Source of the DNA: DASRDR01 sp963812945 [NCBI: uncultured Candidatus Rokubacteria bacterium]
Lineage (GTDB): Bacteria; Methylomirabilota; Methylomirabilia; Rokubacteriales
Assembly: GCA_963812945.1 (NCBI GenBank)
Contig: CAWEXD010000008.1
Span: forward strand, 930,001-994,000
Direction of reading: 5' to 3'
DNA: 64,000 nt
Part shown: one piece after another, positions 50,027-59,466 of the stretch
Numbering within the stretch: position 1 is the stretch's first letter
How the letters are laid out: each line of letters opens with the position of its first letter
The notes under the pieces: generated by a model
What the model was told of the DNA's origin: nothing
Database searches by the model: none
The model's input: the letters and a program-made list of their open reading frames with translations, nothing else
Made by a program: the position numbers and the translations under genes

Positions 50027-50626
50027 TCAGAAGCGGACTCCCAGGAACAACGCCGGGATGACGTTCGTGTGGAGATCCACCTGGCGGCCTCCCGCGGAGA
50101 CGACCTCGCCGAGCGAGGTGACGTTCAGGATGAAGTCGGCCGTGACGGCGACCCGCGGGGATACGGCATAGTCCACGCCGATGCCCAGCGGGATCACGAA
50201 CGACGCGTCGGTGACGGCCGCGCCGGTGTCCGAGTCCTCGATGTCCGCCACGATGACGCCGATGCCACCCTGGACCACGAGCCGGGCATTGCCGCGGGCC
50301 AGGATGCTCCACCAGCGCTTGGCCTGGAAGGACACCGCCGCGACGACGTCGTTACCGACGCCGCCGTACTGGACCAGGGGGCCGACGGAAAGTCGCGGTG
50401 CCACGACGTAGTCGACGTACCCGGCGAGGCCGAGCTCCGGCCCATCGGGCGTGTTGGCCAGGAAGCCGACTCCGGCCCCGCCCGACCACTGACCGGGCCT
50501 CGGGTCGCTGACGTCGCCATGGGCCACACCGGCCGCGATCAGGCCGGCGACCGAGAGCAGGGACACGGCCCGAAGGGTCAGCGCACGGGAGGAGGACCGG
50601 GCCCTACGGCGCCACGCGCTTCTCAT
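50027..50626 (-). CDS. Outer-membrane beta-barrel-like protein
   Basis: The 199-residue product has a signal sequence (LTLRAVSLLSVAGLIAAGVA, cleaved near VAHGD) followed by alternating strands such as WSGGAGVGFLANTPDG, GYVDYVVAPRLSVGPLVQY and LGIGVDYAVSPRVAVTADF, ending in a terminal Phe (LFLGVRF), the usual outer-membrane barrel signal. It resembles small OmpA/OmpW-size barrels in size and strand pattern. Function unknown. ATG at 50626 overlaps the acetyltransferase gene by 23 bases; GTG at 50566 is a possible shorter start. Confidence 0.72.
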   Translation of the reverse strand: MRSAWRRRARSSSRALTLRAVSLLSVAGLIAAGVAHGDVSDPRPGQWSGGAGVGFLANTPDGPELGLAGYVDYVVAPRLSVGPLVQYGGVGNDVVAAVSFQAKRWWSILARGNARLVVQGGIGVIVADIEDSDTGAAVTDASFVIPLGIGVDYAVSPRVAVTADFILNVTSLGEVVSAGGRQVDLHTNVIPALFLGVRF

Positions 50627-51065
50627 AGCAGCGGCTGACGGGGTCGTCCCGGTAGGGCCCGAACGGCGGGATCCGGCGGAAGCCGCTGCGCTCGTAGAGC
50701 GCGATCGCCTCCTGCTGATGAATGCCGGTCTCGAGCCGGATCACGGTGGAGCCGCGCTCCGTCGCGTGTGCGACGAGGTGGTCCAGCATGCGGTGGCCGA
50801 GGCCGCGGCCGCGGAAGGCCGGGCGCACGTACATGCGCTTGATCTCCGCGTATGCCTGCTCCACGAGCAGGACGCCGCCGCAGCCCGCCGGGCGCCCGTC
50901 GTCTCGCGAGACGAAGAAGGCCACGCCGTCGCGCAGCAGCTTCTCGACGCTGAAGCCGTGACGGCTCTCGATGGCGTACAGCGACGCCAGATGCGCGTCG
51001 AGCTCGGCGATGAGCGCGGCCGCGTCCGGCGTGTCCGCGCGCTCCTCGGATATGACGATCGCCAA
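50604..51065 (-). CDS. GNAT family N-acetyltransferase
   Basis: The 153-residue product has the GNAT core: EIKRMYVRPAFRGRGLGHRM for acetyl-CoA binding, VIRLETGIHQQEAIALYERS and GFRRIPPFGPYRDDPVS, a common pattern in small amino-acid or peptide acetyltransferases. The start is TTG at 51065, supported by GGGAGG six bases upstream and by no ATG in the frame. It follows the CocE gene after 56 bases and overlaps the outer-membrane-like gene. Confidence 0.87.
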   Translation of the reverse strand: MAIVISEERADTPDAAALIAELDAHLASLYAIESRHGFSVEKLLRDGVAFFVSRDDGRPAGCGGVLLVEQAYAEIKRMYVRPAFRGRGLGHRMLDHLVAHATERGSTVIRLETGIHQQEAIALYERSGFRRIPPFGPYRDDPVSRCYEKRVAP

Positions 51066-51121
51066 CTCAGCCTCCCGGCATGCTGGCCGGCGCGCCGGCG
51101 GCGCGGGCCGCGACGATGCGA

Positions 51122-52828
51122 CTAGTCCACCACCGGCAGGAGGATCCGCGATGGCCGCGTCGCGTCGTGGAAGACCGTGTTGAGCGCGACCTGGCCGGCC
51201 GCCTCCATGGCGACCGGCCCGCCGGTGTTCAGGTTCCGGTCGAAGCGCGGGAAGCTCGACGATGTCACGGCGACGCGGATCCGGTGCCCCTTCCGGAACG
51301 TGTTGGCCGTCGCCCAGAGGTCGACCGTCAGCTCGTAGACCTGTCCGGGCCGGAGCGGCGCCGGGTGGCTCGCCGAATCGCGGTAGCGAGCGCGCAGGAT
51401 GCCGTCGCAGAGGAGCCGCGAGAAGCCGTCCGGATGGACGTCCGTCAGCCGGACGACGAAGTCGGTGTCCGGGGCCGTCGACATGGCGTGGAGCACGCAG
51501 CGCACGTCGCCGATCACGGTCACGTCCCGCTCGAGGGTGGGGCTCGTGTAGGTGAGGCAGCGCCCCTCGATCGGGCGCTGATCGAAGGCGCCCCCCGGGA
51601 TGTTGAGCGTCGCCCCGCCCAGGGTCGGCACGGGATCCTCGGGGTCGTACCGGTGCTCGTCGGCCGCCTCGGCGCCCGCCGGCGCTTCGCGCGTCAGGCG
51701 GCCGCCCTCGCGGAGGTGCCACGCGGTCTCGCGCGCCCCCGGCCACGGGTAAGCGTCGGCGGTGCGCCAGCGGTTCTCGCCCATCACGAAGAGCTGGACG
51801 CGCGGCTCGTCGGGGACGCCATTCCGGGTGCCGCGAAGCCAGTGATCGAACCAGGGCACCCGGATCGCGTTGTAGTCGCGGATCGCCTCCGGCCCGAAGT
51901 CCACCTCGCCCTGCGCGCTCTTCGCCATGTTCCAGGGCCCGTGGATCCACGGCCCGATGACGAGGCGCTGGGCGTCCCGCGCCGCCTGGGTGCGCGCCTT
52001 CGCGCGGGTGCCGACGAAGTTCTTGATCGTCCCCGCGAGGAAGATGTCGAACCAGCCGCCCATGTGGACGATGGGCGTCTCGATCTCGCCGTGCTGGTGG
52101 CCGATGTTCCAGCGCCACCAGAAGGGGCCGTCCTCGGGGTGGGCCAGGAAGTCGTTGTACCAGTCGTCGAGGCCCTCGACGAGCGGGTTCGGGGCGAGCG
52201 GCAGCGCCCGGTGCCAGGTCGGGAGCTCCTCGAGCGCCTTCGCGAGCACGCCCTTCCGCTGCGCGAGCTCCTCGGGGCTCCGGGCCAGGCGCGCGAGGTT
52301 GTTGTGAGTCCACCGGACGGTCCACTCCACCATGAAGCCCAGCTCGAAGGCGCCCCCGTGGTAGACCCACTCCGCCCAGTAGTCGGCGGAGGACTCCCGC
52401 ACGTACATGGCGCGGAGATGCGGCGGCCGCGTCGGCGCCATGCGGTACTGCGTCACCCCGGCGTACGAGCCGCCGATCGTGCCGACGTTGCCGTCGCACC
52501 AGGGCTGGGCGGCGATCCACTCGACCGTGTCGTAGCCGTCGCGGTTCTCCCCCCAGCCGTCGTCGTGGAAGGGGATGAAGCGCCCCTCCGAGGCGAAGCG
52601 CCCCCGGACGTCCTGGATCACCACGGCGTAGCCCTGCGACGCGAAGAACGGCGGCGAGCCCACCTGGCACTCGGGGGAGTTGTCCTTGCTGTAGGGCGTC
52701 CGCTCGAGGAGCGCGGGGAAGGGGCCCTTGCCCTTCGGCATGTAGACGTCGGCGCGGAGCACCGTCCCGTCGCGCATGGGCTGGGGCACGTCACGGAGAA
52801 CGGTGAACTCGGAGTTCCGGCTGGTCAT
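51122..52828 (-). CDS. CocE/NonD family hydrolase
   Basis: The 568-residue product has an alpha/beta-hydrolase core with RTPYSKDN, GYAVVIQDVRGRFASEG and the nucleophile serine in GTIGGSYAGVTQY, a lid, and a C-terminal galactose-binding-like jelly roll (GHRIRVAVTSSSFPRFDRNLN). This is the X-Pro dipeptidyl-peptidase/cocaine esterase family. It cleaves an ester or amide of unknown substrate. No signal peptide is seen. The sequence upstream of the ATG at 52828 has GGAG at -10. Confidence 0.9.
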   Translation of the reverse strand: MTSRNSEFTVLRDVPQPMRDGTVLRADVYMPKGKGPFPALLERTPYSKDNSPECQVGSPPFFASQGYAVVIQDVRGRFASEGRFIPFHDDGWGENRDGYDTVEWIAAQPWCDGNVGTIGGSYAGVTQYRMAPTRPPHLRAMYVRESSADYWAEWVYHGGAFELGFMVEWTVRWTHNNLARLARSPEELAQRKGVLAKALEELPTWHRALPLAPNPLVEGLDDWYNDFLAHPEDGPFWWRWNIGHQHGEIETPIVHMGGWFDIFLAGTIKNFVGTRAKARTQAARDAQRLVIGPWIHGPWNMAKSAQGEVDFGPEAIRDYNAIRVPWFDHWLRGTRNGVPDEPRVQLFVMGENRWRTADAYPWPGARETAWHLREGGRLTREAPAGAEAADEHRYDPEDPVPTLGGATLNIPGGAFDQRPIEGRCLTYTSPTLERDVTVIGDVRCVLHAMSTAPDTDFVVRLTDVHPDGFSRLLCDGILRARYRDSASHPAPLRPGQVYELTVDLWATANTFRKGHRIRVAVTSSSFPRFDRNLNTGGPVAMEAAGQVALNTVFHDATRPSRILLPVVD

Positions 52829-52939
52829 GTGAGGCTCCTGGAGGCGACCCCGGGCGCGAGCGACGTCCGGCGCGCCGCGTGCGCGTGGGTGGCGGTGATC
52901 TCGATCAACTCGAACCTCAAAGAGTGAGCCATAAATACG

Positions 52940-53743
52940 CTATTCACCGAGCATTCTGAGCCATCCGTCGGCGACGCTCCATTCCTCGATGAGCTGCGGC
53001 GGGAGCTCGCCCGCGTGGTCGCGCACGATGGCGCCCACCAAGTCCGCGCGTACCATGAGCTGCCTCGCGACCGGGACGACCTCTGGCTTCCTGCCCGACT
53101 TGACCCGGGCCAGATCGCCGAGGCCGGTCGAGAATCCGGCCAGCTCGCCGTCCAGCGCCTTCGTCCAGGGCGCCTCGGTCCGACGCGCCGCCGAGCCCCG
53201 CCACGACCTCACCACCGTCTCGAACCGCTTCTGGACCTGCTCGATCTTGAACGAGGCGTCGTAGTCGTCATCCGGGGGTTTCGCCGGCGACAGCGTGCGC
53301 GTGGGCGTGGCTTCCTTGGCGTAGACGGATGCGGCGGGCTTGCCCCGGTACTCGGCCAGGAGCGTGTTGAGCGTATCGGTTAGCGGGCGCCAGCTCTCCT
53401 GGACGGGCCTGCTCGTCCGCCCGGCCAGCTGCTGGATGATCGACGACCCGGCGACGCGCGCCTTCTCGAGCTCGGTCGTGAATTGCCCGCGTTGCGTTTG
53501 GAGGTCCTGCGCCATCGCGTTCGCGGCGTTGGCCAGCTCGCCGATCTGGAAGTCCACGGGGCCGTAGCCGCCCTTTCGCTGGGGCTCCCAGGTGGCCTTG
53601 AAGTTCGCGATGTCCTGCTGGAGACGCCGGACCAGCGTGGACGGCCGCACGTCCCCGATGGGGTCGTACTGGAGTTCGAGCATGTCGGCGCAGCCGGCGG
53701 CGAGCCAGAGCACGGGCACCAGCAACGCGGCGCGTCGTCTCAC
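52940..53743 (-). CDS. Hypothetical lipoprotein
   Basis: The 267-residue product has a lipoprotein signal: RRRAALLVPVLWLAAGCADM with the lipobox LAAGC, so Cys18 would be lipidated. The rest is mostly helical, with heptad-like segments around ANAANAMAQDLQTQRGQF and FKIEQVQKRFETVVRSW, suggesting a coiled-coil rod in the periplasm. A low-complexity stretch (PAKPPDDDYDASF) separates two halves. I do not recognise the family. The 110-base gap to the CocE gene holds no clear feature. Confidence 0.75.
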   Translation of the reverse strand: MRRRAALLVPVLWLAAGCADMLELQYDPIGDVRPSTLVRRLQQDIANFKATWEPQRKGGYGPVDFQIGELANAANAMAQDLQTQRGQFTTELEKARVAGSSIIQQLAGRTSRPVQESWRPLTDTLNTLLAEYRGKPAASVYAKEATPTRTLSPAKPPDDDYDASFKIEQVQKRFETVVRSWRGSAARRTEAPWTKALDGELAGFSTGLGDLARVKSGRKPEVVPVARQLMVRADLVGAIVRDHAGELPPQLIEEWSVADGWLRMLGE

Positions 53744-53760
53744 GGTCGCTCCGCTCGGCC

Positions 53761-54762
53761 CTACTCGGCGCCGGGTGTGATGGCGGTCTTGAGCCCGCGT
53801 CCGGCCGCCGCGTGCGCGAAGGCTTCGGCGATGCGGGCGAGGGGATACCGGTCGGTCACCAGGCTGCCGGCGCCGATCCGGGTCAGGAGCGGGAGCACGC
53901 GGCGGAAGGCCGTGCCGCGGCCGTAGGCGCCGGTGAGGGTCAGCTCGCGGAAGTGGAAGTCGAAGAGGTCGACGGGCAGCGTGCTCCCCTTCGGGCAGAC
54001 GCCCACGAGCTGCACGACCCCGCGCGGGCGCACGAGCCGCGCGGCCGACGCCAGGAGCTCAGGCTTCCCGACCGCCTCGCAGGCGAGATCGACACCGCGG
54101 CCGGATGTCGCGCGGTCCACCACCCGGGCGAGGTCCTCGGAGGTCGGATCCACCGTGAGATCGGCGCCGAGGCGCCCGGCGGCCTCGCGGCGGCTCGCCA
54201 CCGGATCCGAGAGGATCGCCGTTCTCGCCCCGCGGGCCTTCGCGAGCGCCAGGGTGAGGAGCCCCATGATGCCGCCCCCGATCACGACCACCATGGCTCC
54301 GCGGCGCATCCGGGCCATCAGGAGACCCTCGAGGCAGCACGCTGCCGGTTCCGCGAGGGCCGCCGTCGCGAGGTCGAGCCCCTCCGGGAGGGCGTGCACG
54401 CAGTGCCGGGGGAGCACGACCCGCTCCGCGAAGCCGCCGACGCGCACGGCCTGCACGCACTGGCTCACGCGGCCCTCGAGACAGGCGCCGCACGCGCCGC
54501 ACCCGTAGTTCGGCTCGCAGGCGACCGCGCGCCCGACGAGGCTCCGGCTCACGCCACGGCCGACCGCCAGGACCGTGCCGCTGTACTCGTGCCCCATCAC
54601 CCGAGGCGGCGTCAGCGGGAACAGCCCCTGCGTGGCGTGAACATCACTGCCGCAGATGCCCGCCGTGTGAACGGCCAGGAGGACCTGACCCGGGCCCGGG
54701 GCGGGCTCGGGCACGTCGTCGACGGTGAAGCGTGACTCTCCGTGCCAGGTCGCGGCGCGCAT
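53761..54762 (-). CDS. Zinc-dependent alcohol dehydrogenase (sorbitol/threonine dehydrogenase-like MDR)
   Basis: The 333-residue product has the MDR zinc-enzyme pattern: catalytic Cys and His in HTAGICGSDVHATQG and VMGHEYSGTVLAVG, the structural zinc cluster in NYGCGACGACLEGRVSQCV, and the NAD site VVVIGGGIMGLLTLALAKAR. It oxidises a secondary alcohol or sugar alcohol, exact substrate unknown. ATG at 54762 lies after the methyltransferase gene, 16 bases apart. Confidence 0.9.
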   Translation of the reverse strand: MRAATWHGESRFTVDDVPEPAPGPGQVLLAVHTAGICGSDVHATQGLFPLTPPRVMGHEYSGTVLAVGRGVSRSLVGRAVACEPNYGCGACGACLEGRVSQCVQAVRVGGFAERVVLPRHCVHALPEGLDLATAALAEPAACCLEGLLMARMRRGAMVVVIGGGIMGLLTLALAKARGARTAILSDPVASRREAAGRLGADLTVDPTSEDLARVVDRATSGRGVDLACEAVGKPELLASAARLVRPRGVVQLVGVCPKGSTLPVDLFDFHFRELTLTGAYGRGTAFRRVLPLLTRIGAGSLVTDRYPLARIAEAFAHAAAGRGLKTAITPGAE

Positions 54763-54778
54763 GCCCGGTCTCCCGATT

Positions 54779-55594
54779 CTAGGCGACCCGCTTTCGGGCC
54801 ACGACGAAGATCCGACGACTGTGGGCAAGGTAGTCAGTGCCGTCGGTGAGGCCGAGGGTCGCCTTGGCCTCGAACAGTAGCTTCTGGGCGCCCTCGCCCC
54901 CCATCTCCTCGACGAGCGCTGGCTCCGCGGCAACTACCCGCTCGTAGAAGGCGCGTCGCTTGTCCTCAGCCTCTGTCTGGATCTCGTAGACCTCCACCTC
55001 GAAACCGGCCTGCCCCAGCAGCGGTCGGTGATCGCTGAGCGGCGGCGGATAGCCGGGCGGCGAGAGGTCGCGATCCCAGTTGGTGAAGGCGAACCGAGCA
55101 CCGGGCTTCAGGATCCGCGCGGCCTCGCGAAGCGCGCCCCCTCTGTCCGTCACCGCCCAGAGCGTGTCCACGCTCATGGCGCCGTCGCAGGTCGCCTCCG
55201 ACAGGCCGGTCGAGACGATGTCGGCAGTCCGGAAACGGGCGCGGTCGGCAAGGCCGAGCTCCTGAGCGCGCTCGCGGGCCCGGGTGATCCCGATGTCGGA
55301 CAGGTCGATCCCCACCAAGGCTGCGCCGGTCTCCCGCGCGACCCAGAGGCCGGGCCCGCCCTGGCCACAGCCCAGGTCGGCAAGCGTGTCTGCCGGTCCG
55401 ATACGGAGCTCTCGGGTGATGCGCCGCAGCTCGGTCCACGTCAGGTAGCTGCGCGGGTCGACTTCGGCCGGATACTCGTCTCCGTAGACCTCACGTCGGA
55501 TCCTCGCGCGCGTGGGGCTTTCGACGTGGGACGACCACTTCGCGGCATAGGTGTCGCTCGCGGTCTGGCTGTGCTCGTGCTGGTCACGGCTCAT
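54779..55594 (-). CDS. Class I SAM-dependent methyltransferase (ubiE/cfa-like)
   Basis: The 271-residue product has motif I TLADLGCGQGGPGLWVARE, the acidic GIDLSDIGITRARER, the motif RFRTADIVSTGLSEATCDGA and KPGARFAFTNWDRD. An N-terminal extension with YAAKWSSHVESPTRAR is seen in sugar or glycine/sarcosine-type methyltransferases. The substrate is unknown. It lies in a run of minus-strand metabolic genes with short gaps. Confidence 0.87.
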   Translation of the reverse strand: MSRDQHEHSQTASDTYAAKWSSHVESPTRARIRREVYGDEYPAEVDPRSYLTWTELRRITRELRIGPADTLADLGCGQGGPGLWVARETGAALVGIDLSDIGITRARERAQELGLADRARFRTADIVSTGLSEATCDGAMSVDTLWAVTDRGGALREAARILKPGARFAFTNWDRDLSPPGYPPPLSDHRPLLGQAGFEVEVYEIQTEAEDKRRAFYERVVAAEPALVEEMGGEGAQKLLFEAKATLGLTDGTDYLAHSRRIFVVARKRVA

Positions 55595-55618
55595 GCCCGG
55601 ATCTCCGAGGTCGGCATC

Positions 55619-56383
55619 CTACGCGCGCAGGACCTGGAGGAAGCTCCGCGCCGCGTTCACGATGAGCGGTCCCGTGACGATCAGGAGCGCCTGGTAGCCC
55701 TCGGCCAGGAGGCGCCGACCGTCCTCGTGGTCGAGGGCGACGATCATGGCGGGCTTGCCGGCCGCGCGGGCGGCGGCGTGGATCCGGGTCACCTCCGTCT
55801 GGACGCGGGGGTCCTTCCAGCCGCCCGGGATGCCCATGGACAGGGAGAGATCGCCGGGACCGATCACGACCACGTCGAGGTCGGGGACCCTGACGGCGGC
55901 GTCGAGCTCGCCGAGCACGGTGTGGTTCTCGAAGATCGCGCAGCAGAGGATCTCCTCGTCCGCCTGCCGGTAGTACGCGGCGCCCGCCTGCGGCACCCCG
56001 TAGAAGGCGGCGCGGGACATCGCCATGGCGCCCCGGACGCCGCGGGTCGGGTACCGCGTCGCCTTTGCGGCGGCCTCCACCTCGGCCCGGCTCGTCACGT
56101 CGGGGACGATGACGCCGCCGGCGCCCTGGTCGAGGTACGCGAGGATCTCCGCCGGATCGTTCTTCCGCACGCGCACCAGCGGGGTCATACCCGTCAGCTC
56201 GGCCGCGCGGATCAGCTCGCGCGCGGTCTCGACGCCGAGGCCCCCGTGCTGGCCGTCGATGAAGACGAAGTCGTAGCCGAGATGACCGAAGGTCTCCACC
56301 AGCTCCGGGCTGTTGATCGTGATCAGGGCGCCGACCACGCGCTGGCCGGCCCGCAGCTTCGCCTTGAGGCTGTTTGGACGCAC
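55619..56383 (-). CDS. HpcH/HpaI family aldolase
   Basis: The 254-residue TIM barrel starts RPNSLKAKLRAGQRVVGALI and has YDFVFIDGQHGGLGVETAR with the conserved Asp/His, PLVRVRKNDPAEILAYLDQG, the metal Glu in CAIFENHTVLGELDAAV, and GPGDLSLSMG. It would split or form a hydroxy-keto acid with pyruvate, like the member at 20179-20976, to which it is only distantly similar. It lies between a methyltransferase and the NADH pyrophosphatase gene. Confidence 0.88.
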   Translation of the reverse strand: MRPNSLKAKLRAGQRVVGALITINSPELVETFGHLGYDFVFIDGQHGGLGVETARELIRAAELTGMTPLVRVRKNDPAEILAYLDQGAGGVIVPDVTSRAEVEAAAKATRYPTRGVRGAMAMSRAAFYGVPQAGAAYYRQADEEILCCAIFENHTVLGELDAAVRVPDLDVVVIGPGDLSLSMGIPGGWKDPRVQTEVTRIHAAARAAGKPAMIVALDHEDGRRLLAEGYQALLIVTGPLIVNAARSFLQVLRA

Positions 56384-56415
56384 GGGGCCTCCCTCAGATG
56401 GTGTCGGGGCCCGGC

Positions 56416-57297
56416 TCAGGGCCGGGCGTGGTTGGCGATGATGAAGCCCGCGATTGAGTGCCGCGAGGGCCCGGTCGGGAGCTTGTCGCAGTCGAACCAG
56501 CGGGCGTCCTCGAGCTCGTCCTTGTCGATCGCGATCTCGCCGCCCGCGTAGCGGGCGACGAAGCCGATCATGAGCTGGCTCGGGAACGGCCAGTTCTGGC
56601 TGCCGACGTACTGGATGTCGGTCACGTCGACGCCGACCTCTTCCTTGACCTCGCGCGCGACCGCGCCCTCGAGCGACTCACCGTTGTCGACGAAGCCGGC
56701 AACCAGCGCGTAGCGCCCCGGGGCCCAGCCGGCCTTGCGGGCCAGGAGCACGCGCGAGCCGTCGCGGACGAGCGTGATCACGGCGGGGTGGAGGTGGGGA
56801 TAGTGCTCGTAGCGGCAGCGGGCGCACTGCTTGCCCCACTCGCCGGAGATGCGCGCCATCGGTTCACCGCAGCGCGGGCAGTGGCCGCTGGTCGACTCCC
56901 ACCAGAGGAGCTGCATCGCCATCCCGCCCAGCGAGAGGAGCTCGTCCGGGAGCCGCGTGCCCTGCATCGGCACCAGGGTCTCGCGGGTGAGCGTCGAGGG
57001 GACGGGCGCGCTCTTGGCGAGGCCCATCACCCAGCAGGGTGTCTCCCCGAGCGTCCCGAGCCAGATGGGGTCGCCGGCGGCGCCGTCGAGCCCGGCCGGC
57101 CGCTCGCCCTCCGGGAGGCGGAACCGATCCCCTTCAGGGACGACCAGCAGCGCCTGATCCTGGACGAGCAGCCAGTGCCCGCGGGGCTCCGGTGGCGTGG
57201 CGCCGGTCTTGGCCGGGACGAAGGCGTCGCGGAGGCAGTCCCGGTTGAACGGGAGGTACACGGTCAGGGGGGTCGGCCGATGGGTCGCCGGCGCCAT
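56416..57297 (-). CDS. nudC: NADH pyrophosphatase (NAD-cap decapping) NudC
   Basis: The 293-residue product has an N-terminal NUDIX-like domain, then a zinc ribbon (HCPRCGEPM and CARCRYEHYPHLHPAVI), and the Nudix box GFVDNGESLEGAVAREVKEE, followed by the family tail QNWPFPSQLMIGF. It cleaves NADH into NMNH and AMP and can remove NAD caps from RNA 5' ends. The spacing of the four cysteines and the SQPWPFPxS-like motif support NudC rather than another Nudix enzyme. ATG at 57297 lies eight bases from the next gene. Confidence 0.92.
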   Translation of the reverse strand: MAPATHRPTPLTVYLPFNRDCLRDAFVPAKTGATPPEPRGHWLLVQDQALLVVPEGDRFRLPEGERPAGLDGAAGDPIWLGTLGETPCWVMGLAKSAPVPSTLTRETLVPMQGTRLPDELLSLGGMAMQLLWWESTSGHCPRCGEPMARISGEWGKQCARCRYEHYPHLHPAVITLVRDGSRVLLARKAGWAPGRYALVAGFVDNGESLEGAVAREVKEEVGVDVTDIQYVGSQNWPFPSQLMIGFVARYAGGEIAIDKDELEDARWFDCDKLPTGPSRHSIAGFIIANHARP

Positions 57298-57305
57298 GCG
57301 CGGTC

Positions 57306-58397
57306 TCAGAAGACGATCAGGCCGCGCGCCAGCGCGCCGGCCGCGAGGTCCTTGAACGCCTGGTCGGCCTCGTCGATCGAGTAGCGGCGCGTGATCAGAT
57401 CGTCGAGCCGCAGCTTCCCGGCCATGTAGAGCTCCACGAGGCGAGGGAAGTCCTCGCGCGTCCGGGCGCCACCGTAGCTCGAGCCGCGGATCACGCGCTC
57501 CTGGCTCACGACCGGCCGGACGTCGAGCGGCACCGTGGCGCCCGTCGGCGGCACGCCGATCAGGACGGCCGTGCCCCCGGGCGCCAGGGCGTCGATGGCC
57601 TGGCCCATCGCGCGCACGTCGCCGACCGCCGCGAACGTGTAGTCCGCCCCGCGCCGCGTGATGGCGCGGATGGCCGCCACCGGGTCCTCGCGCGTGGCGT
57701 CGACCAGGTGCGTGGCGCCCATCGCCTGCGCCTGTTCCAGGCGCTCGGCCCGGACGTCCACCGCGACGATCGGATGCGCGGTGACCAGCGCCCCGCCCTG
57801 GACCACGTTGAGCCCGATGCCCCCCGCGCCGAAGACCGCCATGCTGGCGCCCGGCGGCACCTGGGCCGTGTTGATGACCGCCCCCACCCCCGTCATCACG
57901 GAGCAGCCGATCAGGGCCGCGCGGTCGAGCGGCATGTCGGGCCGGATCGGGATCGCGCTCGACTCCGCCACCACGGTGGCCGACGCGTAGGTGGCCACGT
58001 GACCGTACTGGTAGACGGGCCGCCCGTGGAGCGACAGCCGGGTGGTGCCGTCGAGGAGCACCCCTCGCCCCGGCTGGCGGTTCTCGCAGAGGTTCGGGCG
58101 GCCGATGACGCAGTAGTGGCAGCGCCCGCAGGTGGGCGCCCAGGAGAGGACCACGTGGTCGCCCGGCCGGAGATGGCGGACCCCGGGCCCCACGGCGTCG
58201 ACGATGCCCGATCCCTCGTCGCCGAGCACGATCGGGAGCGGGATGCCCTGCCAGCTGCCGTCGGCCGCGTGGAGGCAGCTGTGGCAGACGCCGCTCGCCA
58301 CCATGCGCACCAGGACCTCGCCTTCGCGCGGGGCCTCCACCTCGAGCTCCTCGACGCGGAGCGGGGCGCGCTGCTCGAACAGGACCGGGGCCTTCAT
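57306..58397 (-). CDS. Zinc-dependent alcohol dehydrogenase (class III-like MDR)
   Basis: The 363-residue product has the MDR pattern: catalytic Cys/His in ASGVCHSCLHAADGS and LGDEGSGIVDAVG, the structural zinc loop in WAPTCGRCHYCVIGRPNLCE, and the NAD site VFGAGGIGLNVVQGGALV. It resembles class III (formaldehyde/NDMA-type) enzymes in length and loop order. It probably oxidises a primary alcohol or aldehyde adduct. ATG at 58397 follows GAAAGGAGCCC. Confidence 0.9.
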   Translation of the reverse strand: MKAPVLFEQRAPLRVEELEVEAPREGEVLVRMVASGVCHSCLHAADGSWQGIPLPIVLGDEGSGIVDAVGPGVRHLRPGDHVVLSWAPTCGRCHYCVIGRPNLCENRQPGRGVLLDGTTRLSLHGRPVYQYGHVATYASATVVAESSAIPIRPDMPLDRAALIGCSVMTGVGAVINTAQVPPGASMAVFGAGGIGLNVVQGGALVTAHPIVAVDVRAERLEQAQAMGATHLVDATREDPVAAIRAITRRGADYTFAAVGDVRAMGQAIDALAPGGTAVLIGVPPTGATVPLDVRPVVSQERVIRGSSYGGARTREDFPRLVELYMAGKLRLDDLITRRYSIDEADQAFKDLAAGALARGLIVF

Positions 58398-58416
58398 CGG
58401 GCTCCTTTCGGCCTCG

Positions 58417-59370
58417 TCAGTCCCCGTATCGGATCCGGGGCTCCAGGTAACCGTACAACAGATCGACGGCCAGGTTCACGGCCATGAAGAGACCGGCGAC
58501 GAACAGGATGGTGCTCTGCGTGACCGGGTAGTCCCGCTGGTAGATGGACCAGAGGACCAGGCGGCCGACCCCGGGCAGGGTGAAGACCTCCTCCACGACG
58601 ACCGTCCCGCCGAGCAGGATGCCGAGCTGGAGCCCCACCACCGTCACCACCGGGATCATCGCGTTCTTCAGCGCATGCTTCAGCACGATGGCCTTGCCGG
58701 CCAGGCCCTTGGCGAGGGCGGTCCGCACGTAGTCGGAGCCGAGCACGTCGAGCATGCAGGAGCGCGTCGTCCGGGCCACGTTCGCGGCGGCCGCCGTGCC
58801 GAGGCAGAGGGCCGGGAGGACCATGATGGTGAGGTTCCGCCTGGGGTCCGTGAAGAGGTCGACCCACATGATCGGCGGCATCCAGCGGAGGTAGAGAGAG
58901 AAGAACAGGATCAGCATCGTCCCCTGCCAGAAGACGGGCACCGACAGCCCGAGGAGCGTGCCGACCCGCGTGACGTGGTCGAGCGGCCGGTCGCGCCAGA
59001 CGGCCGAGAGGATCCCGGCCGTCACCCCCAGGAGGAGCGAGAAGGCGACCGCGAGCACGGTCAGCTCGACGGTGACCGGCAGGCGTTCGAGGATCAGCGA
59101 GAGGACCGGCTTGCCGGTGCGCCACGAGGTGCCGAGGTCGCCCCGGAGCAGCTGGCCGAGCCAGCGCCCGTACTGGACGTACCAGGGCTGGTCCAGGCCG
59201 AAGAAGCGCTTCAGCTGGTCGACCATCTGCTGGCTCACGACCGCGTCGGCGCCGATCATCTGCTCCACCACGGTGCCCGGGATGAGGTGGAGCATGAGGA
59301 AGACGAGGACGGTCAGCCCGAGCAGGGTGAGCGCCATCGAGTAGAGGCGGACGACGAGGTACCGGCCCAT
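58417..59370 (-). CDS. Peptide-type ABC transporter permease (DppB-like)
   Basis: The 317-residue permease starts MGRYLVVRLYSMALTLLGLT and has LMLHLIPGTVVEQMIG, LDQPWYVQYGRWLGQLLRGD, the coupling loop CMLDVLGSDYVRTALAKGLA and the tail NLAVDLLYGYLEPRIRYGD. It pairs with the DppC-like permease at 61080-61967, from which it is separated by the binding-protein gene, an unusual order. The alcohol dehydrogenase gene follows after 19 bases. Confidence 0.9.
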   Translation of the reverse strand: MGRYLVVRLYSMALTLLGLTVLVFLMLHLIPGTVVEQMIGADAVVSQQMVDQLKRFFGLDQPWYVQYGRWLGQLLRGDLGTSWRTGKPVLSLILERLPVTVELTVLAVAFSLLLGVTAGILSAVWRDRPLDHVTRVGTLLGLSVPVFWQGTMLILFFSLYLRWMPPIMWVDLFTDPRRNLTIMVLPALCLGTAAAANVARTTRSCMLDVLGSDYVRTALAKGLAGKAIVLKHALKNAMIPVVTVVGLQLGILLGGTVVVEEVFTLPGVGRLVLWSIYQRDYPVTQSTILFVAGLFMAVNLAVDLLYGYLEPRIRYGD

Positions 59371-59466
59371 CAGCGCGTCACAGAGAGGAGGGGCCGGGGC
59401 CCCGACACTCGGCCCCCGGACGGGCGAGTGCCGGAGCTCCGGCCCGGGCCTCCCGGCGGGATCTCG